A program made the translations under genes and the position numbers. 47,891 nucleotides of DNA from Melioribacteraceae bacterium (GTDB lineage Bacteria > Bacteroidota > Ignavibacteria > Ignavibacteriales > Melioribacteraceae): contig JALVFE010000003.1 of assembly GCA_027030245.1 (NCBI GenBank), forward strand, positions 1-47,891, in the 5' to 3' direction. Numbering within the stretch: position 1 is the stretch's first letter; every line of letters begins with the position of its first letter. The notes beneath the pieces were generated by a model. The model did no database searches and was not told the DNA's origin. It saw nothing but the letters and a program-made list of their open reading frames with translations. This document shows, piece by piece, positions 24,757 through 34,344 of the stretch.

Positions 24757-24817
24757 GGGAATTAGAAGGTTAATTAAAATCGGTAACTCAATATAAAATT
24801 TTTTTCAAAAGAATAAA

Positions 24818-24852
24818 GTAAAAAGCGGATTCCGTATACACGAAATCCGCTT
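24818..24852 (-). terminator. Rho-independent terminator after rpoZ
   Basis: Read on the minus strand, AAGCGGATT (24852-24844) pairs with AATCCGCTT (24831-24823), with a 12-base loop and a short T run after it. It lies 20 bp beyond the rpoZ stop and separates the yicC-gmk-rpoZ unit from udg-dnaB. Confidence 0.7.
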
Positions 24853-24871
24853 ATTTAAAAATCAATCGGAT

Positions 24872-25180
24872 TTATTTGTTTTCTTTTTCGTCGCTTTCTT
24901 TGTAGCGGTATTTGATTTGACCGTCCATCAATCTTTGTAAGGCTAACATATGTGGTTTCGGGCGTTTTTCAAATTCCAACGAAATTTTAATTTGTTCTGT
25001 ATTGTCTCTTTCTTCAAATTCGTCTTCGTAACCTGCTATCAAGTTATTCAGTAACGTATTGAATTCTATCTTATTTTCGTCGTTAATTCGTCTTGCTTCC
25101 AACGCCGCAACAATAACCGCTTCGTAAACATTTGCGGCTTTGTCGTTTAGCTTTGTAAGTTCTATCGGTTTGATTGGCAT
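24872..25180 (-). CDS. rpoZ: RNA polymerase omega-subunit family protein
   Basis: The 102-aa protein has an omega/Rpb6-like pattern: ANVYEAVIVAALEARRINDENK near the N-terminus and KPHMLALQRLMDGQIKYRY at the end. The form resembles the omega-like proteins of the Bacteroidetes/Chlorobi group. Its place right after gmk (5-bp gap) is the classical gmk-rpoZ arrangement. It helps assemble and stabilise RNA polymerase. Confidence 0.85.
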   Translation of the reverse strand: MPIKPIELTKLNDKAANVYEAVIVAALEARRINDENKIEFNTLLNNLIAGYEDEFEERDNTEQIKISLEFEKRPKPHMLALQRLMDGQIKYRYKESDEKENK

Positions 25181-25185
25181 GGCTT

Positions 25186-25749
25186 TTACTCCTTTAATTC
25201 ATTTTCTATTATTTCAAAAACTTCTTTCTTTGCGTCTTCCAGATTTTCGTTGACGACATTATAATCAAATTTATCTTTAAAACTCAATTCCATTTGAGCC
25301 CGTTCGATTCTTTTGTTGAAATCTTCTTCCGTTTCGGTTTTTCTGTTTTTCAACCTTTTTTTAAGTTCTTCAATACTCGGCGGAAGAATGAAAATTAAAA
25401 CCGCATCGGGGAAATTTTTTTTAATGTTTAATGCACCTTTTACGTCAACTTCCAAAACAATCGATTTCCCTTCGTTAAGGTTTTTCTCAACGTAACTTCT
25501 CAAAGTTCCGTAATAGTAATCGTAAAATTTTTCCCATTCAATAAATTCGTTGTTTTCTATTTTTTCTTTAAATTCTTTTTCCGTTATAAAAAAATAATCC
25601 TTACCGTCTTCTTCGTAAAATCTTTTTTTTCGCGTTGTGGCGGAAACGGAAAAAACAAGTTCGGGAAATTTTGACAGAACATCTTTTATAATTGTCGTTT
25701 TGCCTGAACCGCTAGGCGCAGAAAATACAAACAGCTTACCTTTTTTAAT
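25186..25749 (-). CDS. gmk: Guanylate kinase, apparently with an ATT start codon
   Basis: The frame encodes 187 aa with the full GMP kinase pattern: KKGKLFVFSAPSGSGKTT (P-loop), FSVSATTRKKR, GKDYFFITEKEF and FIEWEKFYDYYYGT, then VLEVDVKGALNIK. It phosphorylates GMP to GDP. The frame has no ATG, GTG or TTG between the upstream in-frame stop and the P-loop. An ATT (25749-25747) lies 8 bases after a good AAGGAG site and gives an N-terminus of normal length, so I place the start there. Starting at the in-frame TTG (25503) would delete the ATP site. It lies between yicC and rpoZ, 5 bp from rpoZ. Confidence 0.82.
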   Translation of the reverse strand: MKKGKLFVFSAPSGSGKTTIIKDVLSKFPELVFSVSATTRKKRFYEEDGKDYFFITEKEFKEKIENNEFIEWEKFYDYYYGTLRSYVEKNLNEGKSIVLEVDVKGALNIKKNFPDAVLIFILPPSIEELKKRLKNRKTETEEDFNKRIERAQMELSFKDKFDYNVVNENLEDAKKEVFEIIENELKE

Positions 25750-25762
25750 CTTCCAAACTCCT

Positions 25763-26638
25763 TTATTCTATATTTTGAATTTGTTCTCTTATTTTTTCAA
25801 GTTCTTCTTTAATTAAAATACCTGTATGCAAAATATCCGTAGAAATTGCTTTACTATTGATTGTATTAGCTTCCCTGTTCATTTCTTGAGAAATAAAATT
25901 GAGTTTTCTGCCTATTTCACCCTCGCTTTTAAGTGTATCGCGGAACAAGTTAATGTGACTTTTCAATCTCACGCATTCTTCGGTAACGTCATATTTTTCA
26001 ACCAAGAGCGCCAGTTCGGAATTTAATCTCATTTCGTTATCTTTTAATTCGTTTGTCAATTGTTCAGCGCGTTCAACAAGCTTGGAAAAATATTCTTTCA
26101 CCGAAGATTTGTTTACAGCTTCTATTTTACCAACTAACTCTAAAATAATTTTTAATCGTGCGGAAATATCTTTTTCCAACGCCGCACCTTCTTTATCTCG
26201 CATGGATTTGAGGTCTTGCAAAGCATTAACCAACGATTCCTTGATTACGGTCAAACCGTTTTCCGTGTCGATTTCCTGTTCTTTAAAAAAGAAATTTTGC
26301 AAACTCAACAAATTATCCAAACTTAACTTTTCGTCAATTCCGGCATCCCGCTTAATTTTTTTAAGAAGCTCAATAGTACTTTTTAACGCTTTGCCATCCA
26401 ACAAATTTTCTAATAATTCAGCTTCGTTGAATTGAAGTTTTATGTTAACCGTTAATTTACCCCGACTAACATATTTTTTTATTTCTTCGCGCAGCTCAAA
26501 TTCGTTAACCGTTATGTCTCTTGGAAACCTGAAAGAAATATCCAGGAAACGGCTGTTTAAGCTTCTGATTTCTGTTTCTGCTGTTAAGTCGCCGGATTGG
26601 GCAACACCTCTGCCCAAACCTGTCATGCTCGAAGGCAT
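25763..26638 (-). CDS. YicC-family endoribonuclease
   Basis: The 291-aa protein starts MPSSMTGLGRG and has EIRSLNSRFLDISFRFPRD near the N-terminus. A helical middle leads to an end with EVGRKLNFISQEMNREANTINSKA (here EIGRKLNFISQEMNREANTI), the two family domains. YicC proteins are RNases involved in RNA turnover. The neighbourhood yicC-gmk-rpoZ is conserved across bacteria. A GGAG lies upstream of the start. Confidence 0.9.
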   Translation of the reverse strand: MPSSMTGLGRGVAQSGDLTAETEIRSLNSRFLDISFRFPRDITVNEFELREEIKKYVSRGKLTVNIKLQFNEAELLENLLDGKALKSTIELLKKIKRDAGIDEKLSLDNLLSLQNFFFKEQEIDTENGLTVIKESLVNALQDLKSMRDKEGAALEKDISARLKIILELVGKIEAVNKSSVKEYFSKLVERAEQLTNELKDNEMRLNSELALLVEKYDVTEECVRLKSHINLFRDTLKSEGEIGRKLNFISQEMNREANTINSKAISTDILHTGILIKEELEKIREQIQNIE

Positions 26639-26762
26639 AAACTCTCCGGAAAAATGTAAACTTAAATTTAACTAAATATCCGGTTTCAGTCAAAAAATAA
26701 TAATTTAATCGCATGGGTATTCATTTTTCTGAAATAATGATTTTAATCGTATTGTCGAATAA

Positions 26763-26780
26763 ATTTTTCCCGGGAAAAAT
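26763..26780. promoter_or_regulatory. 18-bp perfect palindrome upstream of the rplM promoter
   Basis: ATTTTTCCCGGGAAAAAT is fully self-complementary. It lies 25 bp upstream of the rplM -35 box and 124 bp from yicC. It could be an operator for either divergent gene. Nothing else supports the role. Confidence 0.4.
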
Positions 26781-26805
26781 CATGATAAATTAAATTTTGT
26801 CTTTC

Positions 26806-26834
26806 TTGACATTCGATACTCATTCAGATATATT
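26806..26834 (+). promoter_or_regulatory. Sigma-70-type promoter of the rplM operon
   Basis: TTGACA (26806-26811) and TATATT (26829-26834) are 17 bp apart. It is followed by a 40-bp leader and AGGAGG (26864-26869) 8 bases before the rplM GTG. This is the best promoter match I see in the window. Confidence 0.75.
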
Positions 26835-26877
26835 TGTAAGCTCTAAAAAAATCTCTTTTTCTTAGGAGGAATGATTT

Positions 26878-27318
26878 GTGAAACAGGAAAAAATGACAAA
26901 GTTTATTAAAACCGAGGATGCCGACAGAAAATGGTATGTTGTTGATGCCAACGAGCAGGTTTTAGGCCGCCTTGCTTCGCAAGTTGCGAAAGTGATACGT
27001 GGTAAACACAAACCGATTTTTACGCCTAATATGGATACGGGTGATTTTGTAATTGTAATAAATGCCGACAAAATCAAACTTACCGGGAAACGGGCAAGCG
27101 AAAAAACTTATTTCCATCATTCGGGATACCCGGGCGGTGGAAAAACCAAAACCATTGCCGAAATGTTACAAAAAAATCCCGAATTTGTTGTAAGACAGGC
27201 GGTTAAAGGAATGTTGCCTAAAAATCGATTGGGAAGAAGGTTAATAAAAAAATTAAAAGTTTATGCCGGTGCGGAGCATCCGCATACCGCTCAACAACCA
27301 GAAACTTTAAGTTTATAA
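26878..27318 (+). CDS. rplM: 50S ribosomal protein L13
   Basis: The 146-aa protein has the L13 pattern: [30 protein letters not shown] (quoted in part), [10 protein letters not shown], and [22 protein letters not shown] near the C-terminus. The GTG start follows a perfect AGGAGG by 8 bases. An in-frame ATG at 26893 is less well placed. It is followed by rpsI after 13 bp, the universal L13-S9 pair. Confidence 0.96.
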   Translation: MKQEKMTKFIKTEDADRKWYVVDANEQVLGRLASQVAKVIRGKHKPIFTPNMDTGDFVIVINADKIKLTGKRASEKTYFHHSGYPGGGKTKTIAEMLQKNPEFVVRQAVKGMLPKNRLGRRLIKKLKVYAGAEHPHTAQQPETLSL

Positions 27319-27331
27319 CAGAGGAATTTGA

Positions 27332-27718
27332 ATGGCTGACAAAATTTTTATCGGTAGAAGAAAAAATGCAGTTGCCCGCGTAATTTTGAGAAACGGTACT
27401 GGTAAAATTACGATTAATAAGAGGGAATTTGAAAATTACTTTCCTCAAAAAAATAATAGGGATCAAGTCCTTTTACCGTTTGCTTTAACCGAAACTTTGG
27501 GTAAATACGATGTTTATGCAAACGCCAAAGGAGGCGGTGTTACCGGTCAATCCGAAGCTATTCGCTTGGGAATTGCAAGAGCTTTGGTAGACATTAATCC
27601 CGATTTCAGAAAAATATTGAAACCGGAAGGATTGTTAACAAGAGATCCCAGAATGGTTGAAAGAAAAAAACCGGGTCAACCGAAAGCGAGAAAGAAATTT
27701 CAATTTTCGAAAAGATAA
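27332..27718 (+). CDS. rpsI: 30S ribosomal protein S9
   Basis: The 128-aa protein contains [38 protein letters not shown] and the basic end RKKFQFSKR, whose last Arg contacts P-site tRNA. The length is typical. It is preceded by GAGG. After it comes a 148-bp gap with two AAAGTAGAAG copies just before rpsB. Confidence 0.97.
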   Translation: MADKIFIGRRKNAVARVILRNGTGKITINKREFENYFPQKNNRDQVLLPFALTETLGKYDVYANAKGGGVTGQSEAIRLGIARALVDINPDFRKILKPEGLLTRDPRMVERKKPGQPKARKKFQFSKR

Positions 27719-27866
27719 TTTTCGGTCTTTTATTGAACCGATTTTAAGCGAAATTAATTCGTTAATTACTAAAACACATACTTTCCGATTTGCCTCCTGT
27801 GTCCCGCCACTAAAAATAGGGATTTAAGGCAAAGTAGAAGAAAGTAGAAGTTAAACAGGAGAAAAC

Positions 27867-28922
27867 ATGGAAAAAGTTACACTTACGCAGCTTTTAGAAG
27901 CTGGTGCGCACTTCGGGCATTTAACACGCCGTTGGAATCCCAAAATGAAACCATATATTTTTATGGAAAAAAACGGGATTCATATAATTGATCTTAAGAA
28001 AACTCAAAAGGCAATTGAAGTTGCGGCGGAAAAACTTCGTGAGATAGTTGCAAGCGGTAAAACCGTTTTGTTTGTTGGTACGAAAAAACAAGCTAAAGGC
28101 ATTATCGCTTCGGAAGCTAAAAGATGCGAACAAAATTGGGTTAGCGAACGTTGGTTGGGCGGAATGTTAACTAACTTTACAACAATCCGCAAAAGTATTA
28201 AAAGAATGCAAAACATCGAAAAGATGGAAACCGACGGTACTTTCGACCAATTAACAAAAAAAGAACAATTGATGCGCCTGCGGGAAAAAGAAAAACTAAA
28301 AAAAGTACTTGAAGGAGTTGAAACTTTAAAGAAAATGCCGGGAGCATTGTTTATTGTTGATATTAAAAAGGAAGAAATTGCAGTTAAAGAAGCCGTTAGA
28401 TTGAATATACCAATTTTTGCAATTGTAGATACTAATTGCGATCCCGACCCGATTGATTATGTTATTCCGGCAAACGACGATGCAGTGAGAACAATTGAAT
28501 TAATAACAAAAGTAATGGCTGATGCGGTAATTGAAGGATTGCAAAAACATAAAGAGCTAAAAGCCGAAGAAGCCGCACAAAAAGAAAGGGAAAAGAAAGA
28601 AAAAGAATTGGAAGAAGATACCGAAGAGAAAAAAACAAAGAAACCTAGAGTAAGGAAAGTAAAATTCGATTCGAAAGACGACAAAAAAACATCGAAGCCG
28701 AAAGTTGTTAAGAAAAAAGTAAAAGATTCCGTTGCAAATAAAGAAGATGAAAAGACAGAAGAAAAACCTTCGGATGAAAAAACAGAAGAAAAAGTTGCGG
28801 AACAAAATGCAGAAACGGAAGTAAAAGCGGAAAGTCAATCGGGCGAACCGCAGAATGAAACAAAAGAAGAAGCCGAAAAAACTGAAAACAAAGAAGAAAC
28901 AAATAACGAAAATAAGGAATAG
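27867..28922 (+). CDS. rpsB: 30S ribosomal protein S2 with long charged C-terminal tail
   Basis: Residues 1 to about 230 are a normal S2, with [37 protein letters not shown] and [15 protein letters not shown]. About 120 more residues follow, made almost entirely of Lys, Glu, Asp, Thr, Asn and Val, ending NNENKE. S2 is usually about 230-260 aa. The tail first looks basic (KKKVK stretches), then acidic. It should be disordered and exposed on the 30S surface. An AGGAG lies upstream, and tsf follows by 6 bp. Confidence 0.95.
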   Translation: MEKVTLTQLLEAGAHFGHLTRRWNPKMKPYIFMEKNGIHIIDLKKTQKAIEVAAEKLREIVASGKTVLFVGTKKQAKGIIASEAKRCEQNWVSERWLGGMLTNFTTIRKSIKRMQNIEKMETDGTFDQLTKKEQLMRLREKEKLKKVLEGVETLKKMPGALFIVDIKKEEIAVKEAVRLNIPIFAIVDTNCDPDPIDYVIPANDDAVRTIELITKVMADAVIEGLQKHKELKAEEAAQKEREKKEKELEEDTEEKKTKKPRVRKVKFDSKDDKKTSKPKVVKKKVKDSVANKEDEKTEEKPSDEKTEEKVAEQNAETEVKAESQSGEPQNETKEEAEKTENKEETNNENKE

Positions 28923-28928
28923 ATTGTT

Positions 28929-29795
28929 ATGGCTATAACCGCACAACAAGTAAAAGAGCTGAGAGACAAAACCGGCGCGGGAATGATGGACTGTAAAAAA
29001 GCGTTGGTGGAAGCTGACGGCGATTTTGAAAAGGCAATCGAAATTTTAAGAAAAAAAGGTGCTTCGGTTGCTGCTAAGAGAGCCGAACGTACGGCTAACG
29101 AGGGTATTGTAAAAACCCAAATCATCGAAGACGGTCAAGCCGGAGTTATGTTAGAAGTTAATTGCGAGACCGACTTTGTAGCAAAAAGCGAAGATTTTGT
29201 GAATTTTGCCGATTTGGTAATGAACACAATTTTGGAAAATAAACCTGCCGATATGAACGAATTAATGGAATTGGAAGCAGGCGGATTGAAAATTAAAGAT
29301 GCTCTGATGGAAGTTACCGGTAAAATCGGTGAAAAAATAGAAATATCCCGTTTTGTAATAGAAAAATCCGAAAACGGTATGGTTGTCGATTACGTTCATC
29401 ACGGTGCCAAACTTGGAGTTTTGGTACGCGTTGATAATGTTGGGGATAAAAAAGACGCATTTGCCGAAACGGTTAAAGATATAGCCATGCAAGTTGCAGC
29501 TATGAAACCGTTGTACGTAAATATTGAAGATGTCCCGGCTGAAGTAGTTGAAAAAGAAAAAGAAATCTATAAGGAAGTTGCTCGAAAGGAAGGGAAACCC
29601 GAACAAATTCTCGATAGAATTGCGGAAGGTAAATTGAAAAAGTTTTATCAGGAAAATTGCCTGATAGAACAGACGTTCATCAAAGATAACACTAAAACCG
29701 TTGGTGATATTATGAACGAGTTGAATAAACAGCATGGCACGGAAGCCAAAATAAAGCTGTTTCATCGCTTCCATTTAAGCGACGAAAATAAATAA
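28929..29795 (+). CDS. tsf: Elongation factor Ts
   Basis: The 288-aa protein starts AITAQQVKELRDKTGAGMMDCKKAL (in part) and contains LEVNCETDFVAK, the standard EF-Ts signatures. It recycles EF-Tu from the GDP form. The rpsB-tsf pair ends at a strong terminator just downstream. Confidence 0.97.
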   Translation: MAITAQQVKELRDKTGAGMMDCKKALVEADGDFEKAIEILRKKGASVAAKRAERTANEGIVKTQIIEDGQAGVMLEVNCETDFVAKSEDFVNFADLVMNTILENKPADMNELMELEAGGLKIKDALMEVTGKIGEKIEISRFVIEKSENGMVVDYVHHGAKLGVLVRVDNVGDKKDAFAETVKDIAMQVAAMKPLYVNIEDVPAEVVEKEKEIYKEVARKEGKPEQILDRIAEGKLKKFYQENCLIEQTFIKDNTKTVGDIMNELNKQHGTEAKIKLFHRFHLSDENK

Positions 29796-29801
29796 TTTAG
29801 T

Positions 29802-29836
29802 AAAAAGGTCTTATTTAAGTAAGACCTTTTTTTTTA
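29802..29836 (+). terminator. Strong rho-independent terminator after tsf
   Basis: AAAAGGTCTTA (29803-29813) pairs perfectly with TAAGACCTTTT (29820-29830) around a 6-base loop, and the second arm continues into a T tract. It lies 7 bp after the tsf stop and separates rplM-tsf from pyrH-frr. Confidence 0.92.
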
Positions 29837-29854
29837 TTATATTTGAGATTAACT

Positions 29855-30592
29855 ATGACGCAAAAGTTAAAATACAAAAGAATTTTACTAAAGCTCAGTG
29901 GTGAAGCGCTCGCCGGAGATAAAGAATTCGGCATTGAACCGAAGATTCTTGATTTTTTCGCACACGAAATTAAGAAGATTCACGATTTAGGTGTTGAGAT
30001 AGGAATTGTGATAGGAGGCGGGAATATTTATCGTGGATTAAATGCTAACGATCAAGGAATAGATAGGGTTACGGGTGATCAGATGGGAATGCTGGCGACG
30101 ATGATAAACTCACTTGCATTGCAGAATGCTTGCGAAAATTTGGGCATGTACACAAGGTTGATGAGTGCCATAAAAATGGAAGAAATAGCCGAACCTTACA
30201 TCAGAAGAAGAGCGATGAGGCATTTGGAAAAAGGCAGAATCGTAATTTTCGGTGCCGGAACCGGTCATCCTTATTTCAGTACCGATACGGCAGCTTCTCT
30301 AAGAGCTGTGGAAATTGAGGCAGACGTAATAATAAAAGGAACAAAAGTCGACGGTGTTTACGATTCGGATCCAAAACTTAACCCTCAAGCGGCATTTATT
30401 TCCGAAATTTCGTATCTCGATGTTTTAAAAAGAAATCTGCGCGTTATGGACTTAACGGCAATCAGTCTTTGCCGGGAAAACGAATTACCTATAGTTGTGT
30501 TCAATATCAACAAGGAAGATAATTTACTTAAACTTGTTGCGGGGGAAAATATAGGAACGGCCGTTAGCAATAAAGCAGAAATGGAAAATTAG
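29855..30592 (+). CDS. pyrH: Uridylate kinase
   Basis: The product is 245 aa from the ATG at 29855. A TTG at 29843 in the same frame is possible but lies very near the terminator. It has [45 protein letters not shown] (in part) and [14 protein letters not shown], the bacterial UMP kinase motifs. It makes UDP from UMP. frr follows after 20 bp. Confidence 0.96.
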   Translation: MTQKLKYKRILLKLSGEALAGDKEFGIEPKILDFFAHEIKKIHDLGVEIGIVIGGGNIYRGLNANDQGIDRVTGDQMGMLATMINSLALQNACENLGMYTRLMSAIKMEEIAEPYIRRRAMRHLEKGRIVIFGAGTGHPYFSTDTAASLRAVEIEADVIIKGTKVDGVYDSDPKLNPQAAFISEISYLDVLKRNLRVMDLTAISLCRENELPIVVFNINKEDNLLKLVAGENIGTAVSNKAEMEN

Positions 30593-30612
30593 CAATAAAT
30601 AAGAGGTTTGAA

Positions 30613-31173
30613 ATGCAACAACATCCGTTTGTAAAGGACGCTAATCATCGAATGGATAAATCCATCGAAGCCTTCAAACACGAAATTGCCAAAATACGTA
30701 CCGGAAAAGCAACAACCGCCTTACTGGATGGCATAAAAGTCGAGTATTACGGTAATCCAACTCCACTCAATCAAGTGGCTAACGTAAGTGTTTTGGATGC
30801 CCATACTCTTTCGATTACCCCTTGGGATAAATCGGTTGTTCAAGAAATAGAAAAAGCAATACTATCGGCAGATTTGGGTTTAAATCCCGCTAACGACGGA
30901 ACAAATATCAAAGTTCCTATTCCGCCTCTTACAGAAGAAAGAAGAAAAGAACTTGTAAAACTCGTAAAAAAATTCGGCGAAGACGCAAAGATTGCAATCA
31001 GAAATGTAAGAAGAGACGTTAACGAACACATTAGAAAAGCTGAAAAAAACAAAGAAATTTCCGAAGACGACAAAATACATTTGGAAAAAGAAGTTCAAGA
31101 GTTAACAGATAAACATATAAAACGTATCGACGAAATTATAAAAGTAAAAGAAGCCGAAATAATGGAAGTTTAA
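30613..31173 (+). CDS. frr: Ribosome recycling factor
   Basis: The 186-aa protein has the RRF pattern: IRTGKATTALLDGIKVEYYGNPTPLNQVA (in part), ITPWDKS, IPPLTEERRKELVK and NVRRDVNEH. It splits post-termination ribosomes with EF-G. It has an AGAGG Shine-Dalgarno and typical length. Confidence 0.97.
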   Translation: MQQHPFVKDANHRMDKSIEAFKHEIAKIRTGKATTALLDGIKVEYYGNPTPLNQVANVSVLDAHTLSITPWDKSVVQEIEKAILSADLGLNPANDGTNIKVPIPPLTEERRKELVKLVKKFGEDAKIAIRNVRRDVNEHIRKAEKNKEISEDDKIHLEKEVQELTDKHIKRIDEIIKVKEAEIMEV

Positions 31174-31334
31174 TTCTGTTAATTCCTTAAATCTTCTTTG
31201 TTTATTCTTTCCTTAATCTTTCGCAACCGTAACAAATACCGGCGAACTCCCAATATTTTACCCGATAAACTTTTTTGTTTTGATTATAATGGTTAATTTT
31301 AGAAGACAAAAATATCTTAATTGAGGTGACCGCA

Positions 31335-33587
31335 ATGAAAATCCGTAAACAAGAAGCTTTGGACTATCACAGTAAAGGACGCCCGGGTAAAATTGAAGTA
31401 AAATCCACCAAACCGTTTTTCACTTCGAGGGATTTATCTTTGGCTTATACTCCCGGTGTGGCAGAACCATGCTTAGAGATAAAAAACAATCCCGATGACA
31501 TATATAAATACACAACTAAAGGAAATTTGGTCGCTGTAATTTCTAACGGTACGGCTGTTTTGGGACTCGGTGCGATCGGTCCCGAAGCCGGCAAACCGGT
31601 TATGGAAGGGAAAGGAGTTTTATTTAAAAGATTTGCCGATATCGATGTTTTCGATTTGGAGGTAAACACGACCGATGCAGATGAATTTATTCACACTGTT
31701 GAATTGTTGGAGCCTACGTTCGGTGGAATAAATCTGGAAGATATTAAGGCGCCGGAATGTTTTAAGATTGAAGAAGAATTAAAAAAACGAATGAACATTC
31801 CCGTATTTCACGACGATCAGCACGGTACCGCTATAATCTCATGTGCGGCGTTAATTAACGCGGCGGAAATAGCCCGTAAAAAATTGGAAGATTTGAAAAT
31901 GGTTATAGTCGGTGCCGGAGCGGCGGGAATAGCATGTGCAAAACTTTATGTGCAAGCCGGAGTAAAAAAAGAAAATATTGCCATGTTCGATTCGAGAGGG
32001 CATATCTCAAAAGACAGAACAGATTTGAATCCTTATAAACAAGAGTTTGCCGGCGAGACAAAATTTGATTCCCTCGAAGAAGCGATGAAAGGCGCCGATG
32101 TTTTTGTCGGACTCTCAAAGCCCAATTTGGTTTCCAAGGATATGGTTAGAAGCATGGCGGATAATCCGATTATCTTTGCCCTTGCTAATCCCGATCCGGA
32201 AATAACTTACGAAGACGCAATTTCCGTAAGAGATGATTTAATAATGGCAACCGGCAGAAGCGATTATCCTAATCAAGTTAACAATGTGCTCGGCTTCCCC
32301 TTTATTTTCAGAGGTGCGCTGGATGTTAGAGCCAAAGCAATCAACGAAGAAATGAAAATGGCAGCCGTAAAAGCGCTTGCTAATTTGGCTAAAGAAAAAG
32401 TTCCCGAAGTTGTAATCAGAGCATACGGAAACAAAGAATTTTCTTTTGGAAGGGATTATATTATTCCTAAACCCTTCGATCCCCGCGTGCTTTGGAAAGT
32501 TGCTCCCGCAGTGGCAAAAGCTGCAATCGATTCGGGTGTGGCTCGTGAAACAATTGACGATTGGCTGGATTACGAAGAAAAATTAAAAGAACGACTCGGT
32601 TATTCTCAAGAAGTGATAAGAGCGATGATACACAAAGCTCAAAGAAATCCGAAAAAAGTGGTTTTCCCCGAAGGAGAAGAAGAAAGAATTATAAGAGCTG
32701 CCTATGATGCTGCCGTACACGAACAAATTGCCGAGCCGATTTTGTTGGGTGACAAAAAAGTTATTGAGAATATGATAACCAATTTCGGCTTCGACAAAAA
32801 TGTTTTTACAGTTATAGAACCCGAAAAGGACGAACGCTTAGCAAAATATGCCGATGAGTTTTATCAGATGCGTCAACGGAAAGGTGTAACACAAAGAGAA
32901 GCTATGCGTTTGATGAAACAGCCAACTTATTTCGGTTCTATGATGGTGAAAAACGGCGATGCCGATACGTTATTGGGAGGATTAACGAGACATTATCCCA
33001 ATACAATCAGACCAGCATTGCAATGTATAGGGGTTAAAGAGGACATAGGTTTAGTAAGCGGTTTGTACATTGTTATAGTGAACCGTAAAGTGTATTTCTT
33101 TGCTGATACCACGGTTAATATAAATCCCACTTCCGAAGATTTGGCAAAGATTGCCATAAGCACTGCCGATACCGTTAAAGAATTCGATATAGAACCGCGT
33201 GTGGCAATGCTGTCATTCAGCAATTTCGGCAGCGTTAAACACCCCGAAGCAAATAAAGTTAAAGAAGCTGTGGAAATTGTTAACAAATTAAGACCCGATA
33301 TTATTCTGGACGGAGAAATGCAAGCCGATACGGCAGTGGTAACCGATATTTTAAAATCGGAATTTCCATTTTCCAGATTAAAAACGGCGGCTAACGTTCT
33401 TATCTTCCCCGATTTGAATGCCGGAAACATAGCTTACAAATTGATTGAAAGAATAACCGACGCTTCGGTGATTGGTCCTATTTTAATGGGAATGAAAAAA
33501 CCGGTTCATGTATTACAACGAAGTGCAACGGTGAATGATATTGTGAACATGACGGCAATAGCTGTTGTGGATGCTTTGAAACGGTGA
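31335..33587 (+). CDS. maeB: NADP-dependent malic enzyme with phosphotransacetylase-like C-terminal domain (MaeB type)
   Basis: The protein is about 750 aa. The N-terminal malic enzyme part has [20 protein letters not shown] and [13 protein letters not shown] (NAD(P) site). From about residue 425 it continues as a Pta-like domain starting [18 protein letters not shown]. In MaeB proteins this domain binds acetyl-CoA and regulates but does not catalyse. It oxidises malate to pyruvate with NADP. The ATG at 31335 follows TGAGGTG. The GTG at 31326 is in frame but overlaps that site. A TATAAT lies at 31285-31290 without a clear -35 box. Confidence 0.92.
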   Translation: MKIRKQEALDYHSKGRPGKIEVKSTKPFFTSRDLSLAYTPGVAEPCLEIKNNPDDIYKYTTKGNLVAVISNGTAVLGLGAIGPEAGKPVMEGKGVLFKRFADIDVFDLEVNTTDADEFIHTVELLEPTFGGINLEDIKAPECFKIEEELKKRMNIPVFHDDQHGTAIISCAALINAAEIARKKLEDLKMVIVGAGAAGIACAKLYVQAGVKKENIAMFDSRGHISKDRTDLNPYKQEFAGETKFDSLEEAMKGADVFVGLSKPNLVSKDMVRSMADNPIIFALANPDPEITYEDAISVRDDLIMATGRSDYPNQVNNVLGFPFIFRGALDVRAKAINEEMKMAAVKALANLAKEKVPEVVIRAYGNKEFSFGRDYIIPKPFDPRVLWKVAPAVAKAAIDSGVARETIDDWLDYEEKLKERLGYSQEVIRAMIHKAQRNPKKVVFPEGEEERIIRAAYDAAVHEQIAEPILLGDKKVIENMITNFGFDKNVFTVIEPEKDERLAKYADEFYQMRQRKGVTQREAMRLMKQPTYFGSMMVKNGDADTLLGGLTRHYPNTIRPALQCIGVKEDIGLVSGLYIVIVNRKVYFFADTTVNINPTSEDLAKIAISTADTVKEFDIEPRVAMLSFSNFGSVKHPEANKVKEAVEIVNKLRPDIILDGEMQADTAVVTDILKSEFPFSRLKTAANVLIFPDLNAGNIAYKLIERITDASVIGPILMGMKKPVHVLQRSATVNDIVNMTAIAVVDALKR

Positions 33588-33717
33588 TTTGTTTTGCCAT
33601 ATCAGATTTGTTCGCAATGAATGGTGTATGATGCGGGATGCCGTTTGTTTCAATTCCCCTTAAAAACCGATATTTTTGTGTCTGTTATAAAACTTTATTT
33701 TGCTTATATTATCCGAA

Positions 33718-34344
33718 ATGTTAAGAAATGTAATTTATATTTCTCTTAGTATTATTTTGTTCTTTGCCGGAACTTTGCTCTACGGAATTATTTTAAATAT
33801 AAACGAATTAACTCTTCAAGAGTCGATGAAAATAAAGGGGATTAAGAAGATTGATAACCCTTATTTGGTAGTAGATAGAAAAAATTATTACGTTGAACTT
33901 TATTCGGGAAATACAAAAATTAAAACATACCGGGCTGCGTTTGGTAAAAACCGCAGTAGCGTAAAAACCGCCCCGGACGATTTTGTTACACCAGTAGGGG
34001 AATTTAAAATTTGTGAGAAAATTGATAGTTCTGAGTATTACAAAAAATTGATGCTGAATTATCCTACTCTTAAAGATGCGGCGGAAGGATTAAAAAGAGG
34101 GATAATTTCAGAAAGCGAATTTCATAAAATTAAATCCGCGCAAGAAAATAACGAATGCCCGCCTTTCGATACGCAACTTGGCGGAAATATCAGCATTCAC
34201 GGTTTGGGAAAATTTAATATTATCTTTAAAAATCTCCCGTTTGTGTTTAATTGGACAAACGGCTCGATTGCAATAAGCAATGAGGGGATGGACGAACTTT
34301 TTTCCGTTATGAAAATTGGTGATGATGTTAAGATTATTAATTAA
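33718..34344 (+). CDS. L,D-transpeptidase (YkuD) fold protein lacking the catalytic cysteine
   Basis: The protein is 208 aa from the ATG at 33718. One N-terminal membrane helix or signal anchor is followed by a YkuD domain with YLVVDRKNYYVELYSG, DDFVTPVGEF and SIHGLGKF. The motif that should read W-T-x-G-C-I-A reads WTNGSIAISNEGMDELF, so residue 183 is Ser (TCG, 34264-34266) where the nucleophilic Cys is expected. The His is kept. Cross-linking activity is therefore doubtful. It may be a binding or regulatory pseudoenzyme. The Omp85-like gene starts inside its 3' end. Confidence 0.8.
   Translation: MLRNVIYISLSIILFFAGTLLYGIILNINELTLQESMKIKGIKKIDNPYLVVDRKNYYVELYSGNTKIKTYRAAFGKNRSSVKTAPDDFVTPVGEFKICEKIDSSEYYKKLMLNYPTLKDAAEGLKRGIISESEFHKIKSAQENNECPPFDTQLGGNISIHGLGKFNIIFKNLPFVFNWTNGSIAISNEGMDELFSVMKIGDDVKIIN

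Noticed and set aside
25186-25749. gmk as a frameshifted pseudogene.
   Set aside because: Reading from 25749 gives one unbroken frame with all motifs. Only the start codon is unusual.
28557-28949. Phe-rich minus-strand ORFs inside rpsB.
   Set aside because: They mirror the Lys/Glu-rich codons (AAA, GAA) of the S2 tail and have no independent support.
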